Assembly (NCBI RefSeq): GCF_030463565.1 | Contig: NC_134656.1 | Span: 6,186,501-6,250,500, forward strand | DNA from: Pelecanus crispus | Lineage: Eukaryota > Chordata > Aves > Pelecaniformes > Pelecanidae | Reading direction: 5' to 3' | Length of the DNA stretch: 64,000 nt | In this document: piece by piece, positions 46,001 to 60,500 of the stretch | How the letters are laid out: every line of letters begins with the position of its first letter | Numbering within the stretch: position 1 is the stretch's first letter | Position numbers and translations under genes: made by a program | The notes under the pieces: generated by a model | Told to the model about the DNA's origin: nothing | Seen by the model: the letters and a program-made list of their open reading frames with translations, nothing else | Databases searched by the model: none

Positions 46001-49000
46001 TGCCTATGCCCTCCCAGTTTGTGGACATCCAGTCATTTTAATTTAATTGAAATATTGTTTCAAGGAGTTATTTGTAGTAGATGGTCCCTGGCAGGGGAAG
46101 CCATCTTTCCTAATTCACATTTACTTTTAAACTCTCAATACTGAACAGAGAAGGGGAGAAGCAAATAATGGGGAAGATTGAGACATGGTGCGCTTGAAAC
46201 TCAGAGAAGGATTGAGGGTGCCAAACGCTGCAGAGGAAAGAGAAAGTCATGAAACAAAAAATGGCACAAAGAAAGGAAGTGTGACTGGCTGATTCACTCT
46301 CTTGCTGTGCTATTGCTTTGCGTATGCTAGGAGTCTCATATGCCATAACCGAACCCTTATGCCTAACTCTCTGCCCTCCTTAATATGTTGTGCCTGTTCT
46401 CATGTGGTTCATTCTGCATCATTCCTTGAAGACGATCTCTAATGAGCCAAAATGTGCAGTATTGTTTTCGAATACATTCTTGGTTTTCTTTTTATGTCTA
46501 GAAGGATGGAAAATCAATTTTGCTCTTGAACTGGTTCAAAATCTTCCTCCCACACTGTGGAGCCTGGATGTGGTGTTGGAAGATAGTACTTTCTGGCTGC
46601 AAGCATCAAAGTGAGATCCAAAGGGCAAGCATCTTTAAATATTTAACTACTAATAATCTGGTTCATAAAACTGACTGGGTGTTTATGGAAGACAGCATTG
46701 CTACTTTAGGCTATTGATCTAACAGATGCAGTTAATCCTGTATTTTTAGAATATAAAAATGTGCAAAAGTCATTCTGGATAGATAAAAAGAAATACTCAA
46801 CTCAGCAAAGTGCTTTTAAATGTTGATGTCTCAGCAGCCTTGCTATCTGTCATTAGCATTTTTTTCTTTATATCTTAAATTTAATCAATACTTTTTTGAG
46901 GTTATGATCAAGTAGCATAAAACATTTTACAATTTCAGTTTGCACATGATATATTTTGTGTTCTCTGAAGGCTCTGTGGCTAATAGGTGATCCAGCAGAC
47001 AGCATTAGTAACTACTGACATGCTATGGCTTAAATTTAAAGGTGAATGACCACTTGATGTTTCAAGTTTTAAGCATTAAACTAAACATACTTTTAAAGAG
47101 ATTTAATTTTCACTGGTCAGAACCAAGTTCTTTCCAGAAATCAGGGAACCAGTGAGGCCCCCAAATCAACTTTTTCACTGGAAATCACAAGAATCCCATA
47201 AGAATTTTAAGGCTTATTTCTGAAATACCTTGAGCTTCTTAAGTTCAGGTACAATAGAAGAAGAATTGTTTTATTAGTATGTAAAGTGACATGTTGATAG
47301 ATAGGTACCTCCTGAATGGTGGTTTCAAATATTAAATGATGATTATCCAGAGCTCCAAGGCACTGATTCTTTGAAAGGGTTTTCAATATTGTGGGAGTAG
47401 CATGACAGGAGGCTGATCGCAGCTGATTAATACTGAGCTACTAATCTGTACATTCTTTTGTTCTTGACAGATAGTGTAAATTAAGTCCCATGGAAGAAGG
47501 GACCATCCTTAAATTTGAGGCCAATAGAGAGCCTGGTCGAGTAGGAACTTGTTTCACCATGCTCCCTGCCTTTCCTTCCTTGAGCATCTCCCAGCTTCAG
47601 AGGCACACTCTGCCTCTCTTCCAACAGCCTATTGAGGGGGAAACTATTGTGTATGCACTGTATGTAGACTGTAGGAGACATCCATATTGTAAAAAGCATA
47701 GGATGTAATTAGGTAAGATAGGCAATGTGTCTGTTTATACAGACAACATACGATGCATGCACTGTCATTAAAAAGATGTGGAAGAATAACAAAATGTCTA
47801 TACTTACAGAGTCCTAGGGTAATATTGTAACTCCACCTTTTCTGTACCTCTTATTTCAACTAATTATCTCGGAGATCACAGGTAGAATAGTAATTTGTAC
47901 AAGAAAAAGAACAAGCCGCAACAAGCTTGAACTTTTAATTTTAGTTTTCACAAAAGTATAAGTCAGCTACACAATTCCTCTCCGTTTTTCTCCCCTCTAA
48001 AGGTCAGATACCACTTCCTCTTCATTATGTTCTTCGGCTTTTATGCAACCAGCTTCTGCTTGAAAATTTTCATGTATCACTCATACATCCATAGGGTGAA
48101 ACATCTCTCCTAGGCATCTATCATTTGCTTGCAGCTGACACAGTCATAAAGGTGACCTATTTCATATTAACAATCAATTTCCTTTCATTGTCACCACCAG
48201 GGTATGTTCTACCATTTCACTTTCCTTGTCAGAAGTACAGACTTAGGGGTCAGACTGAAGATTCTTTGAAGGTAAAAGGATGATTGTTTGATTCTGTGCG
48301 TCACTGAATTCTGACAGAATTGACAATTTTATTTTAATGCTGAGGAAAAATACCCAAACATTGCTTTCTGACAGAGAATAATAGAACGCAGTCATACTTA
48401 AGTATCAAACTTTGCATGCAATCTTGGTAAAATTGTTTCCATAATGCAAGGAGTATTATATGAATCTCATAAATTTCAAGGCACAATAGCATGTTATTGG
48501 AGTTCTTTGTGGGATTTCAGTGCTTTGTGTCTTTTATATTACTTGAATTATGGTGTTGAATTGTGGAAAAATTAATAAAAAAATGCATTTTAAAAAGAGA
48601 TATACTCCTGCATGTTATGGAAGTCTGTGTTATGCAAAAGAAATAGTATGCATAAACCTACCATGTTCCTGACATCTATTTGAATTGTTGAGCAAAACAG
48701 TCGGTGTTCACATTTTAGGAGACACAATAATTCACCAAAAGGTGCAATCTGTCTTTGGAGAACCCACAGGTTTGTCACTGAATTTCATTATCAATACGCA
48801 GCATTTCTGTGGTGGAAAAAAGTGCCTTGAAGAGAACTGTCTGTAAGAAGAGGAGGATAATCTCCAGAATAAAGATGCTTTATAAAGTCCTCAACAGTTG
48901 ATCAGATTTAGCTGTAGTGTGTGTATGGGATTAGAATTTATTTTTATTTTGGAATTTTAAATTCCTCTTCTCTCCTCAAGTCCTCCCCACTCCCCCCGAC

Positions 49001-52000
49001 ATCAATTCCTCTCAAAGTCATTGAGAATACTTTTTACTACTTATTCTAGATTTATTTGAACACAAGTGATGTAGAAAATCAGTCCACCGTAATGTTTGCC
49101 TAATTTGAACTACTTATTTTCCTTCTGCTTTATTCTGTGTAGGTAAATGTGCACAAGGTAATTTGGAGTATATTTTTCTCACGGTAAAAACTGTACCAAT
49201 TTAATGTGGCTATCTGGGATGTGAGAGATCCAGTGAGGTCACTGGCATAATAAATATAGTATTTTTTCAAAGAAAAGTGGAAACTGAGAAAGTCCTGTTC
49301 TAGTACAGCAAAAAATTACCTGAGAAAAATCTCATACAAAGAAATTTCAGGGCTTGAGAAATACACTTCCCATTCTTTACCTCTACTCCTTGTGCAACAT
49401 GGATATAGTCTAACATCATTACTTATGCTATGCGCTGCCTTCATGATTTGTTCCACCATGTTCCACTGCAGTTCTCAAGGGCTAATGTACCATTCAGATT
49501 GAGTTAGCACACCAGAAAATGGTCCTAAACAGAAATATTATGCTTAGGTTTGCTGGAAAACCTAAGACTTCCACTCTTTTTGCTGGAAAATCTGAATTAG
49601 AAACTTCCGAAGTAACCTTCGATGTTGTTGCGAAGTATAAAAATTTGCATTGCTCCCCACTTCTGACAGTATTGAGACATAGTTACTAGCATATTGGTCC
49701 TGAAGTATTGTACTCTTAGTTTATAGTTGTTTTTAGCTTTGACCTTGAGAAGATCTTATGAATCACTTTGTTTTCAGTTCCATGAATTCATCTTAAAATT
49801 ACAAAACAATAAACAGTGTGGCAAAGGACAGTACATTTGAGAGACAAAACAAAAGAATAAAAATCTAACAGTGCTGGAAGCAGCAAAGCAGCCACAGAAG
49901 TGTTGCATCAGTAATGAGATGAGAAAAAATGCCTAACATTGTCAACATTCTGAAATCAAAATAAAGGGAAGAAAATACTTCTATAAGATGTAGTGAAGAG
50001 TCTTTTTAGGCCACCTGCAGATATTCTGAACTTCCTAGATCTAATTTGGAAAGAGAGGGAGTCACCTGGAGAGCTGAGCGCACCAGAATACCTTACATTT
50101 CTACACTTGCACTACTGTACATTTGGGGTTTTTTAATTGATTAAAAGCTTGCTTCTGTTCCTGACCTAAAGATCTCAGAGCAGACACCATGGTGTATGAA
50201 TTAGTAACTTTAATTTATATTTGAAATCAAAACGTGTATAGGAGACTGAGATAGTTCTTTCTGAAGAACCAGAGAGAAAGTTCTTGCAAAATTATTTTGA
50301 ATATCTGTTGAGCTTTCATTAGCATTTTCTTGCACCGCTAGCCTAAGGCACAACAGAATTATCTTAAATCGCAAATGTTCAGGCTACTGAATTTTAGCAG
50401 TGAGAGACTACATCTGTCTGAAACAAGAACTATCAACTGTCTGGACACAATTCTGAAGAGTTTGCACTCTTGAGAGGTACTTCATGTTTTCATGGGACAG
50501 GTTGGAGAAACTGAAGAGGACTGTGGCCTTTTGAGGAAGGGTACCATTCTTTGTGCTCTATGCTCACAACATATCCACAGAGAACGTGAAAGCAGATTAA
50601 TAGGATGTAAGGACAAAAAGAAAAAATTCAGATCATGGTAAAAGTGGTATGTCTTTGCCATTGTTAGTCCATGTATACTAGAATATTTTCTATCAATGTG
50701 GGCTACAGGCCTTTCTTCTAAAGCTGAAACAACTATTAATTCTTCTCAAAATTGAAATGTTCCTAATCAATACGTGTTTTGCATCTCAGTGTTTTTCCAG
50801 CTGAGAGCAGTATAGCTGCAATGGTTGGCTGAAGTTCTTTTTCTTTTAAAAGGCAAAATAAATCATGATCATTCTTTTAACATATTCACTGAAGAATTAG
50901 CACAACTCTAACAAAAAGTTGTGATCAGTCATATATATTTTCCACTGTTTTAAATATATAAAATTGAAATCTTTCACAATGATTTACAGTCAAATGAAGT
51001 GGACAGTTAATAGGTACTCCTGACTGCCCTTCTTTTCACAGTCCTTGAAAAGGGTAAAGCAGATAACTTCAACTTTATCTGTGCAGCAATAAATCTTAGA
51101 AATGAAGCACAAAGGCTGAGGAATAAAGCACTTCTTATCTCATGAAAGGCATTATATATTGATCTTTACATAGATGTAAATGTCTGCACTCTTCATACAC
51201 TAGTCCCTATTTCCACTTTCTGCACTGGTATTTTAGTAGCTAATGTGAAATTCAGAGAAGTGTTAATGTGAATTAAGCATGAAATTATGAGCTGAAAGCA
51301 ACTACTTTGAAGTGCAGTCGGAGTTTATCACTAAGTACTTGATTCCCAGAATGTAAAATGTTACCAGTTGTTCTTCAGCTCCAGATACTGTGCAAGCACT
51401 GTGGTGTGCTTCGGATGATGTTTTTAGGCAAACGCTGTTTACTTCTGCTTAGGCTGATGTGGCTATTACTGAACCATGAAAGGGAGAAAGAAGTAGTTTC
51501 CCACTTGTTCTGCTGTTTGATCTTGCTCAGACTGTAAGTCTATCTGCATTGCAGGGGAGCTGAACCTATGACAGAATGTTTTGTGTCCTGATTTTTGGAG
51601 CATTATTTGCTGTCCAGGGTTGCTCCTGCATGCATGGAACAAGTGCTTTGCTCTGTGCAAAGAGGTGTAGCAGGTTCCCCTCCTCACTCTCAGCAAGAAA
51701 GAAACAGAGGAGGAGGGCGAACCTCTGAGCCACAGATTGTTCTGTACAGATTGTGCAGAAGCTACAGGCCTTCTCCTGAGAAGGTACTGCGGTGTGTGCT
51801 AAAAGTGGGAGAGTTGTATTCTTCATCTTCTCTCTTCCTTTCAGGCAGTGATACTTGATGCTCAGGAAGAGACTAGGGAAACAATAGCAAGAAGTAGTTG
51901 AGTAATGTTAGTTGTATTAACAGAAATGAGCATTCACCTCATGTAAGTCTTTGGATCATTAAGATACAATTCAGTATAGATGGTCCAAGTAAATATAAAC

Positions 52001-52533
52001 AGAGACTCAAACCAATAGTGATTAGAATGCCTTTGTATTTGAGGACACTTTGACAGCTAAAGGTAGATTGTCATCCTGATTTCCTAGACATGGCAAATGT
52101 CTTTTACTTTGTTAAAGGAAAAACAATAAAAAGGGAAACAGTGCAAGAAAAGTGGATGGCCTCTGCTTTCATGTTAGTGTGTGGTTAGATAAACAGTGGG
52201 GAGGTTTTACCTCATTTATAGGGTCAATCTGGCAGCAGATGTAGCAGACAATAATACAACAGAGGGCAAAAAGGTAAGAGGGTGGATTCGGAATGAGGTT
52301 TAACAAAAGGTTTGTCCTGACGCTTGTAAATTATGTGAATGACTACATCCCTCATACGTTTGCACCTGTGCTTTTGCCAGTGTTGGTGCAAATGGGAGCA
52401 GTCCATTTTCCCATTGTGGTTTTTACGGAACCTGCCCAGTCGATGAGGCCCTACCTCAAGCAGATGGCAAGAGCTGCTCAGCAACTGGTCAGAGCGGTGC
52501 CTGGGTGAGGGAGACCTGAAGGAAACAGCCTGT

Positions 52534-52622
52534 GAATCATAGAATCATAGAATATCCCGAGTTGGAAGGGGCCCATGGGGATCATCAAGTCCAACTCCAC
52601 ACAGGGCAGGTACCTAGTTTAA
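52534..52622 (-). mobile_element. CR1 LINE 3' end fragment
   Basis: The plus strand begins GAATCATAGAATCATAGAAT, then GAGTTGGAAGGGGCCCATG and GATCATCAAGTCCAACTCC. This is the reverse complement of a CR1 3' end, including two tail octamers. The tail repeats are intact, so it looks younger than the copy at 2009. Only about 90 bp remain. Confidence 0.92.
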
Positions 52623-54394
52623 CTTCTAGGCTAGAATGAAGGCGTTGACATCCATTCAGAATGAGAGACTACAAATGTTACAGGTTTTGTGGTTTTCTTT
52701 GCAGACACCAGAGAGTACTGCCCACTACATTGTAATTCTGATACCGTAAGATCCTTTATGGTGTTGTGTTTGGGGGAGTGTTTATGATTCAGTTTTAGGT
52801 GTAGCCTTCCTGATGTCTTTGATAAATTGCAGAATATTGTGTTACAAAAGGAGGTGTAAACTAGGTGCAGTTAGAGAAGTACACGTATGTTGCATTACAG
52901 CTAAAGGACTCTGTCACACACAAAAAAACTAAAATCTTTTTCTAGTATTCTTTCTTCTTAAGCCACCCAGTTTATTATCTTAGGCTCTGCAGATCACTTC
53001 AAAGACAATAAATGCTAAGATGGTATGCAATCGTCTGTCATATCTATCAGGTATGCAATGGGCCAACATTTTAAAGCCTTTTAAAAATTCTGTAAAATCT
53101 TTGAGAGAACCTTGTTATCTGAAAGCCATGCATACATGACTTGAAGGCTTCTTCAGACACAAACGGGCTCATATCTTGAAATGCTTCACCTTTACTCTAG
53201 CAGAGCTCCCGCTGAGGTCAGAAGCAGGTGAGCAGTTAGCATGTGCCTCAGTTTTGTCTCATTATTGTTTCTAGGTGCATCTGTTTAGAGCTGTACAGGT
53301 TTAAACACGCAATAAACATTACAGTCTGAAAGTTTAAATAGCTGCAAATGGATATACTTGCAAAATCTGTGAATCTTTAAAGATCTGCTTTCAGTGTGTG
53401 TTCAAATACAAACAGATTTCTACTATATTTTTTGATGTGGAGAAGCATAGGGATATGTAGCTCTTCAATTGTTCCATTCACAGTATTTATTTATACTTGC
53501 ATAATTCTTACTGGATTTCCATGTTCTAGCAGTGTTTGTAATGAAATGTGATTTGTGTTCTTCTGTACCATCCCAGAAGACGACTATCATATCTGACTGT
53601 TGAGTAAATAACAGGCGTGATAAATGTTACTACATAAACTTGGTTGTACTTACAGATTTGGGCATTCAGCTGTTGTGAACAACTAAGATGGGATTCTTCA
53701 ACACATATTCCTAGTTATCTCAATGCTTCATTATTAGGATTCAGTCAAACAATTTTGGGTAATTTCATTCATTGTCTTTTTCTCTCATTCATCCTGTCTT
53801 ATTCTTTCTTTTACCTTCAGGAAAATCTCTGAAGTGTTCAGATTGTGAATTTGCTGTCTCAGCTGTCTTTGCTCTTTCCTGATGCTTTGTGCTCTCAATT
53901 GGGTCGCATGCAATTTTGCAGTGGTACAATAGTCCTTTTATGTGAGAACCATTCCCCCTTAACTTGCTTCCTCTGCATCTTCAGTCTGAAGACTATAAAT
54001 AGAAGATGCACTAAAAGTAAGGCAAGATTCCTTTCTTTAGCTGCAGATTTCAGGATGGAACATTGATGCTACTTTTGCCAAAATCTGCAAAACCATTGCT
54101 TCGGGTTCCCTGCTTCTGAAGAATTTAAGCAGAAACTTAAGCTTCAAGGCCCAGATATGACTCACCCATTGTGTATTGTTTTCTGTAGCAGTGGAGAAAC
54201 TGGTGTTAAATGATGGCCCAACCTCAGTTACTGTATAAATACTGTTGCTAACTCTTTAGAACAAACTTACTTTTCCTGTGGCAGCTGAAAGTTTTGAAGT
54301 TTATTATGATGTGAGGGGACAGCATATCAGATGAAATTACAAATGAATTAATTATAATGCTAAGACTAGACGTGTACTGTTACGTTGTGATGAC
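52623..54394. other. Intergenic desert, segment 5
   Basis: AT-rich unique-looking DNA. Two adjoining plus-strand open frames (53644-54066) are short and lack recognisable domains. Nothing else is supported. Confidence 0.45.
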
Positions 54395-54570
54395 TATGGC
54401 CATCTAGTCCAATACATACCTCTGGCAGTGGCCAGTCCCACATGACAAGGTTGCAATGGAACCCTGCAGCAGACAGTCCTGGAATTATATGCTCAAAAGG
54501 GACCATCTGTCCTAACCTCAGGCATGTAGAGGCTAGCTTATACCCTCAAGCAGGAAATTTTTATCTGTGA
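54395..54570 (+). repeat. Old interspersed repeat (amniote-wide family), copy A
   Basis: The order GGCCATCTAGTCCAATA, GGCAGTGGCCAGT, AACCCTGCAGCAGAC, CTAACCTCAGGCATGTAGAGG, CTTATACCCTCAAGCA matches, block by block, a degraded interspersed repeat I recall from turtles, crocodilians and birds. I do not give a family name because I am not certain of it. The second copy in this window is at 62412-62520. Confidence 0.6.
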
Positions 54571-57500
54571 TTTCTCCCTCTTTAGAAAGATTAAAGTACA
54601 AGCTTTTCAACTCTACTAGATCTCACTTACTCAGTTTTTCTAAGGTATTGAAGAGGTGTGAACACCGTATGTGATCTGAAGAGAGTGTCAGTGGGAAATC
54701 AGAAATTGTAAAAACTACTGAAAACAGCAGTGTGTTTCTGAAGAGTTTGACTACTGCTTTTCTTATTGCAAGGAGCAGACTGAAGAACCAGATGATACAT
54801 GTCAGAAAAACTAAGACCCTCATCTTATAACTTTGCAACAAGAAATATTGCTGATTTCCCTCTGAATGTTTAAGAAGCTATTGCAAAATATGTCCAACAT
54901 AGACTGCTCCTCTAAAAGTCTGGGTGCTATCCAGGATCAGACTCAGTAATGTCAGCATGCTGAAAGACAGGCTTATCTCCAGGAAGTTCAGAAATGAGGA
55001 ATCTAGAAATCTCATGAGATAAGCCAATCTATGAGAAACTCAAATAAACTATCAGAAATGATGATGTTCGGAGAAGTTGTATACAGTTTTAGTCAATTGC
55101 TAAATTAGGATTATTCATTTCCAAGCCTTTGGAGAGTCATTGCAAATAAAGCTGTGCCTTTTGCTCAGTGTGACCAATGTCATACCTGTTAGACAAGAGA
55201 AAATAGCAGTTACTACATGAGGGCAAAAAGGCATAAACACAAGAAAGTCAGTCTCTAAAACATGGCAGTGATCATATGGGTGGACTAATCAAGGGCTTTG
55301 AACAGTAATGTTGACTTTAAGTCTTTTACTGACACAAATAATAGGCTGTCTTAGCCACTCTTTGATCATAGAACTGGTAGGCTAGCTTTCCAGGTTCTGC
55401 TTTCAGCTTGTGAAAATTTGAACAGCTGAGGATCTAGACAAGGACTGGTATAGAAAAGATGCGCAGCCTTTTAGCATTGCCTGTTTGTTTTACAATCCAG
55501 AACTGCACGGTGACATGCAGCCTGCAGTGCTGACGGATGCAGATGTACACGTAACATTGGATGCATGCGTTTATGCAGCCTTTGGGTGGAAAGCATTCAA
55601 CACCCTCTTTTTTTTTTTCCAGTCATGTCTTTAAAAAAGTACTCTTTGAGTCTTCTTTTTCTTTGAGTAAAAGGTAATTTGATTTCTCTCTTCCACCTTC
55701 AAAAATTAACGTTAAACGATGTTTCAGAAATGGGGAAAACTGCCTACCTACTTGTTTATATACAGTGAATGTTTTCTTGAGGGATCAGATGTGTAGAAGC
55801 CTTTACAACATGCACGAAACAACTTATGACAGAATAACAAGCTGCCCTGTGCCATCACGGCAGCTGGCAGAGTGAGTCATTGCTTCTGGCCTTGCGTGTC
55901 TGGGAAATAATGCCCAGCCAAGTGTGATTGCAAGCTATTATTGAGGCTTTATTTGTGAAATTGGTGTAGTTGAGGTCAAACATCTTTCTCTCTATTTTCA
56001 TGTAGTGCTTTTAGACAGCTTTCAATAATGTTTCCATTATACCCTTACTATGAAGATATTTTACCTCTTACACAAATTGCTGTTAATTACTGAGTTGTTT
56101 TTCACATCTGATTCTGCTTTTGAGTAAGATAATATGACACTGAGCCAGAAGCAACACTGACTACAGAAAAATCCAGGGAGTTTGAGCTTTAAACTGGAAG
56201 TGAATACAAGAATTTCTGAAACAGATGAATGCAGCCTGAGAGTTACTGTAGATATTGAAAATGTGATGTCTAGAAATTGAAATTATTTAGAAACAGTGGT
56301 TTACTGCAGGTCTCCAGGCAATGTGTTATGTTGTCTTTACTTCCTTAAAATGTTTTAGGTTCATTTTATGTGATAAGGAGGTAGAGAATGATTTTATTTG
56401 TAATATCAACCAATTCAGAATTATTTTCTGATTTACAGGCCATGTAATTAATGTCTTGACATACTCAATAACCCAGAAAATAATAGCAACATTTATTTTT
56501 TAAGCCTTGAAAAGAAACAGGCTGAACTGTACTGGACGTGTCCCATCTTTGACCGGAGTTCTAGGGAACGTGTAGTACTTTGACAAGCTATTTTTGCAAA
56601 GAGAATGAAGTTGTTCTTGACGATTGTTGGGACATTAGCATGTTGGGCTATCCACTTCATCTCCTTTCTGGTATCTAACATGGAAAGAGAAGAACAGAGT
56701 ATTGTATAGTCAGTTGGGAAAAGTAGATTCGTATTTTAGTGTCTCTAACCTAACGAGTGGAGCTTCAAGGAAGCAATTCAGGAAACCTGGACTGCTGACT
56801 TTGCTTCTTAATGCAATGCCCCAAATTAGACAATATAAATATCCTCTTACATGAACTTATGACAATGCGTGCATCATCAGTCTTCCTTTTCATCTTCCTC
56901 CTTCCTGTAGAAGCCCATCTATCATGCACATAAGCACTGTACTTCAGGGAAAACAGAACGCTGTGGTCTGAGGAAACACAGGATCCTTTTCTACTTTTTG
57001 TTTCCCAGTAACATGGTACCCTGAAGCTTGTAAAAAGCTTTCTTTATAGAAGCATGGGATATATAGGCAGAAGCCCTTTACCTTGCTGGAGCCCCCAAAT
57101 TCTGTGTAGCTTATGGATTTTATGCATTGGGTATTCTCCTGAAAGAATGGTGGCAAAGAAACAGTGATGAAAATGTCCAGATTTTTGAAAGGTTTTTTCT
57201 CACAAAAGAGCTGTTTGGCCTTGGAGGCAAAGGTACACACAGAAATGCAAGCAAATTGTGTCTGTAGTTACCTATATCTCTGTATGCACAACCTGCTTGA
57301 AAATCTTCACAGAAACAAAGCCCTTTGTTAAGCCTAAAATATAATGTATTTAATCTTCAACCATAATTATAATACAGAAGGGGTTTCCAATCCAGGTAGA
57401 TAATCTGATGACGTTGAAAGAGGAACGTTTCCTCAAACAGGTCACAGAAAATGGCTAAGTTAGCCCACTGAGAAATAGCTTTCTCAGGCTAAAACATCTG

Positions 57501-60500
57501 TGATCCTTTCAGGATCATGCATGTTTTCTAGAAGGCAGTCAGCTCTGCCTGAGATACTCTGTTTGTAGCTAAAGATTGGCTGGTGGTAGTACATGAGCAG
57601 AAGACCAATGCCAAAGGTAGCCCTCAGCTGGCTACAGCTAGTTGGAATTTTTTTTTTTCCCCGAGTTAGAAGTACTTGGGAAAAATCTTAATACTTTATG
57701 CATTTTCTTCTAAGAAAGCTTTTTAATAAGAAAAATATTTTGTTTTCTTTGCTGATAATAGGATTCTAAATGGAAAACTAAGGACTGTGATGTTCCTGCA
57801 GCTGGCATTACTATATTATGCAGCACCTTGCCCTCTTCAACATTTTATATTTATACAACCTCCATGAGACAGAGAGGACCTGTCACTTCTGTCTTATACT
57901 TTTAGAAATGAGGCACAGAAACATGTACACTCTCAGGAATACTGACTAGTTTTCTAGTTTTAGTTCTGAGTTTTCCAGTGACTCTTACTAGGACAGTTTT
58001 AGACATTCTCCTCCCAGCTCTCTTTCTGTTTGGCAGCCCAAAGCTGTCATGCTAAAACTGGACTGGAAACAAAGAACCACCTCTCTCTGCACTTCAAGCT
58101 GATACACCAGACTATGAACAAGAGGTGGGTGAGGTGGTGTGCTTAGTTTCAGAATGGTTTCTTAAGGTCAGGGGCAACAATGATATGTTCAATGAGAATA
58201 GTGATATTCTAAAGCATCCCTGGGATTACTGTCAGAGATGCCTTATCGGGGCTGACTCTTTCTCCAGATGTTCTTATTTCTGCTCTTTGACTATTGAGGG
58301 AATCTGCACAGTGGGCACTGGCTTTTAGATGGGACTAGTTAAGAGAAATGCTTCCCTCCCTTATTCCCCACTTAAATACCATAGTACCTTGTGTAGCTGG
58401 CCCTAATAGATGTATTTAAGTCACAGAGGAAATCTGTGGCAAAATTGGGATTTGAATCCTAGGTCTTCCAAACACTCAAACTGATGAAGTGTAAAGCATC
58501 ATAATTCTCAGCTCATTGAGACTTAAATGGACATTCTCTTTAAAGCCAATACAAATATTAATGTGAGTAAAACTTTTGTAGGATTAAGTCCTGAATTTCT
58601 GTCGAGTCTGAATTCTTACTGTTACAAAAATGTTGGTATGTCTTTTTCCTTAAAAGAACCAGGCGGAGTTGTAGCAGGGTACTGGTAAACATTTTAGAAA
58701 AGCATGTTATGATAGTAACCTTGTACAGAAATACTGACTTACAGTACTTAACAACATTACCTGCCAGAGAAAACTTGGCAAGTCTTCTAATTTGGTCAGT
58801 GAACATTGCTAAGGAGAAAATTAATTTGTGAGAAGTTCATAGCTCAGCAGAAAGCACTGTTGGTCCTTCAGCTGTGTACTCTGGAAAGGAAATATTCAAA
58901 TAAAGAAAATAAAATCAGCATTTTTTATTTACAACAAGAGGAAAGGGACTCAGAAGGTCTCTTACAGCGCTAGTAATTATCTCTTATTTACTTTTTCACA
59001 TACCATTGCTTAGGTAATAGTTCTTGTAAAAATACCAAGGCGACTTTTATATCACTGAAACTCTATTGTACTTATCTCTGCTTTACACTGTTGTAAGTTA
59101 TGAAAGAATCAGGTTCTCAACATTTGCTAGGCAAAGTTGGCATCAGTGTCAATTCATTTAGCCCCTTGATATCTCCATGAAGTAAGGTTTTCTATTTTGT
59201 TGGCAAAATTAATGGAGAGAAATCTAAATTCTTACCTCTGCATAAATCCATTCATGCCAAAATGGATCGTTCCAGCAGAATTGTACTTAAATGATTAAAT
59301 TGTTCTTAAGTGATTCTTAGGAAAATCCCTAAGGTCACGCAACAAGGGTGTGATGGCTTCAATGCAATGCAGTTAATGACAGTAACCAATGGAGATGCAG
59401 AAGTCACAGCTGGCATTGCAAGGCCTAACGCTTCCAAAATCCTGATATTTTGTTAACTCTTTCTTATTTTAAATTCTTATAACCTGTATTGGGGTTCTGG
59501 AGAGATTCAAGCTTGTCATGAAATCCTGTCTTCCTCCTCCATTAGTGTTCATCCTCTTGTCTGCAATGGTAGTGCTTCTTTGTGGCTTTCGCTGAGTTGT
59601 ATATATTTTGTTCTGAAAGCCTTTTGTTTGGCTCCTAATCATGTCTGATGCGCATGAGCTACATTCTTCATCTCAATTCTTTTCCAACAGTGGTTAATCT
59701 ACTGCAAAGAATGTTTCATAGAGAAGAATACCTATTATGTTAAGGTAATTCCTTATGGGCTTCTCTTGGAGATAAACAGATGCATAGAGAAAGGGGGCTT
59801 TTGGTAGGAAGCTAGTTGAAAGTTCATGGGCTGAGCTGTTTTCTGGAGTAACGCTACTGAACTCTGTTGAAGTAAGATTAGATGAAAATTTGGCCTTCCA
59901 TGAGGAGAAACCTTAATAAGTTGTTTAAAGGCTAAACTGTGCAAACAGCATGAAGAAGATTCTGTGGGATGAAGATCTGGTTAAAAAAAAAAACGAACAG
60001 ATTTTTCTCTTCCTTCAAATTGGAACAAAAAGGGCTGGGTAGATCACAATTTTGGCAGTATTTGCAGTATAAGAACCTTAATGCTGAACTTAAGTCCTTT
60101 GAAAAGCCATCAGACTGCCTCATAGAGCTCCAACAAAAAATAAAATCTAAGTTATATCAGTCTTCTGCAGAGAGGCATGATTTGCTTTAAACAGAGACCT
60201 CTTGTGATGTCCTAAAACCCTTTGGCAATTGCAAAGAAATAAAATCCAAAAAACGCCAACCCCCTAAAACCCCAAACCCAGAACACATTGTTCAGGGAAG
60301 AGATATTTCCATCCATACTAAATGCCTCAGCCACCACTGCGCTCAAACATTTTTTGAGTTTTCAATGTTTTTGTACCCATAGAATGATCTTGCACTAATG
60401 TAACAATATGTAAGTTGTTGTTCCAAAAACCCTGGGCCCAACTCCAGATTCATCATGTGGACTTGAAAAAGCCAACATGCTTTGGAGTTACAAAAATAGT

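Larger units (their letters stand above)
38520..52533. other. Intergenic desert, segment 4
   Basis: This is 14 kb with no recognised interspersed repeat or gene. It contains a poly-G run (38897-38908), a C-rich run (43033-43050), a 9-bp-arm inverted repeat (40754-40778) and a stretch (40547-41250) that is unusually open in several frames on both strands. AT-rich blocks at 43.4-43.5 and 44.1-44.5 kb have no evident repeat origin. Confidence 0.5.

Noticed and set aside
48190-48215. CTCF-like CACCACCAGGG
   Set aside because: Only part of the core motif is present; not enough to call a boundary site.
57510-57526. Short inverted repeat TGATCC..GGATCA
   Set aside because: Six-base arms are expected by chance in 64 kb.
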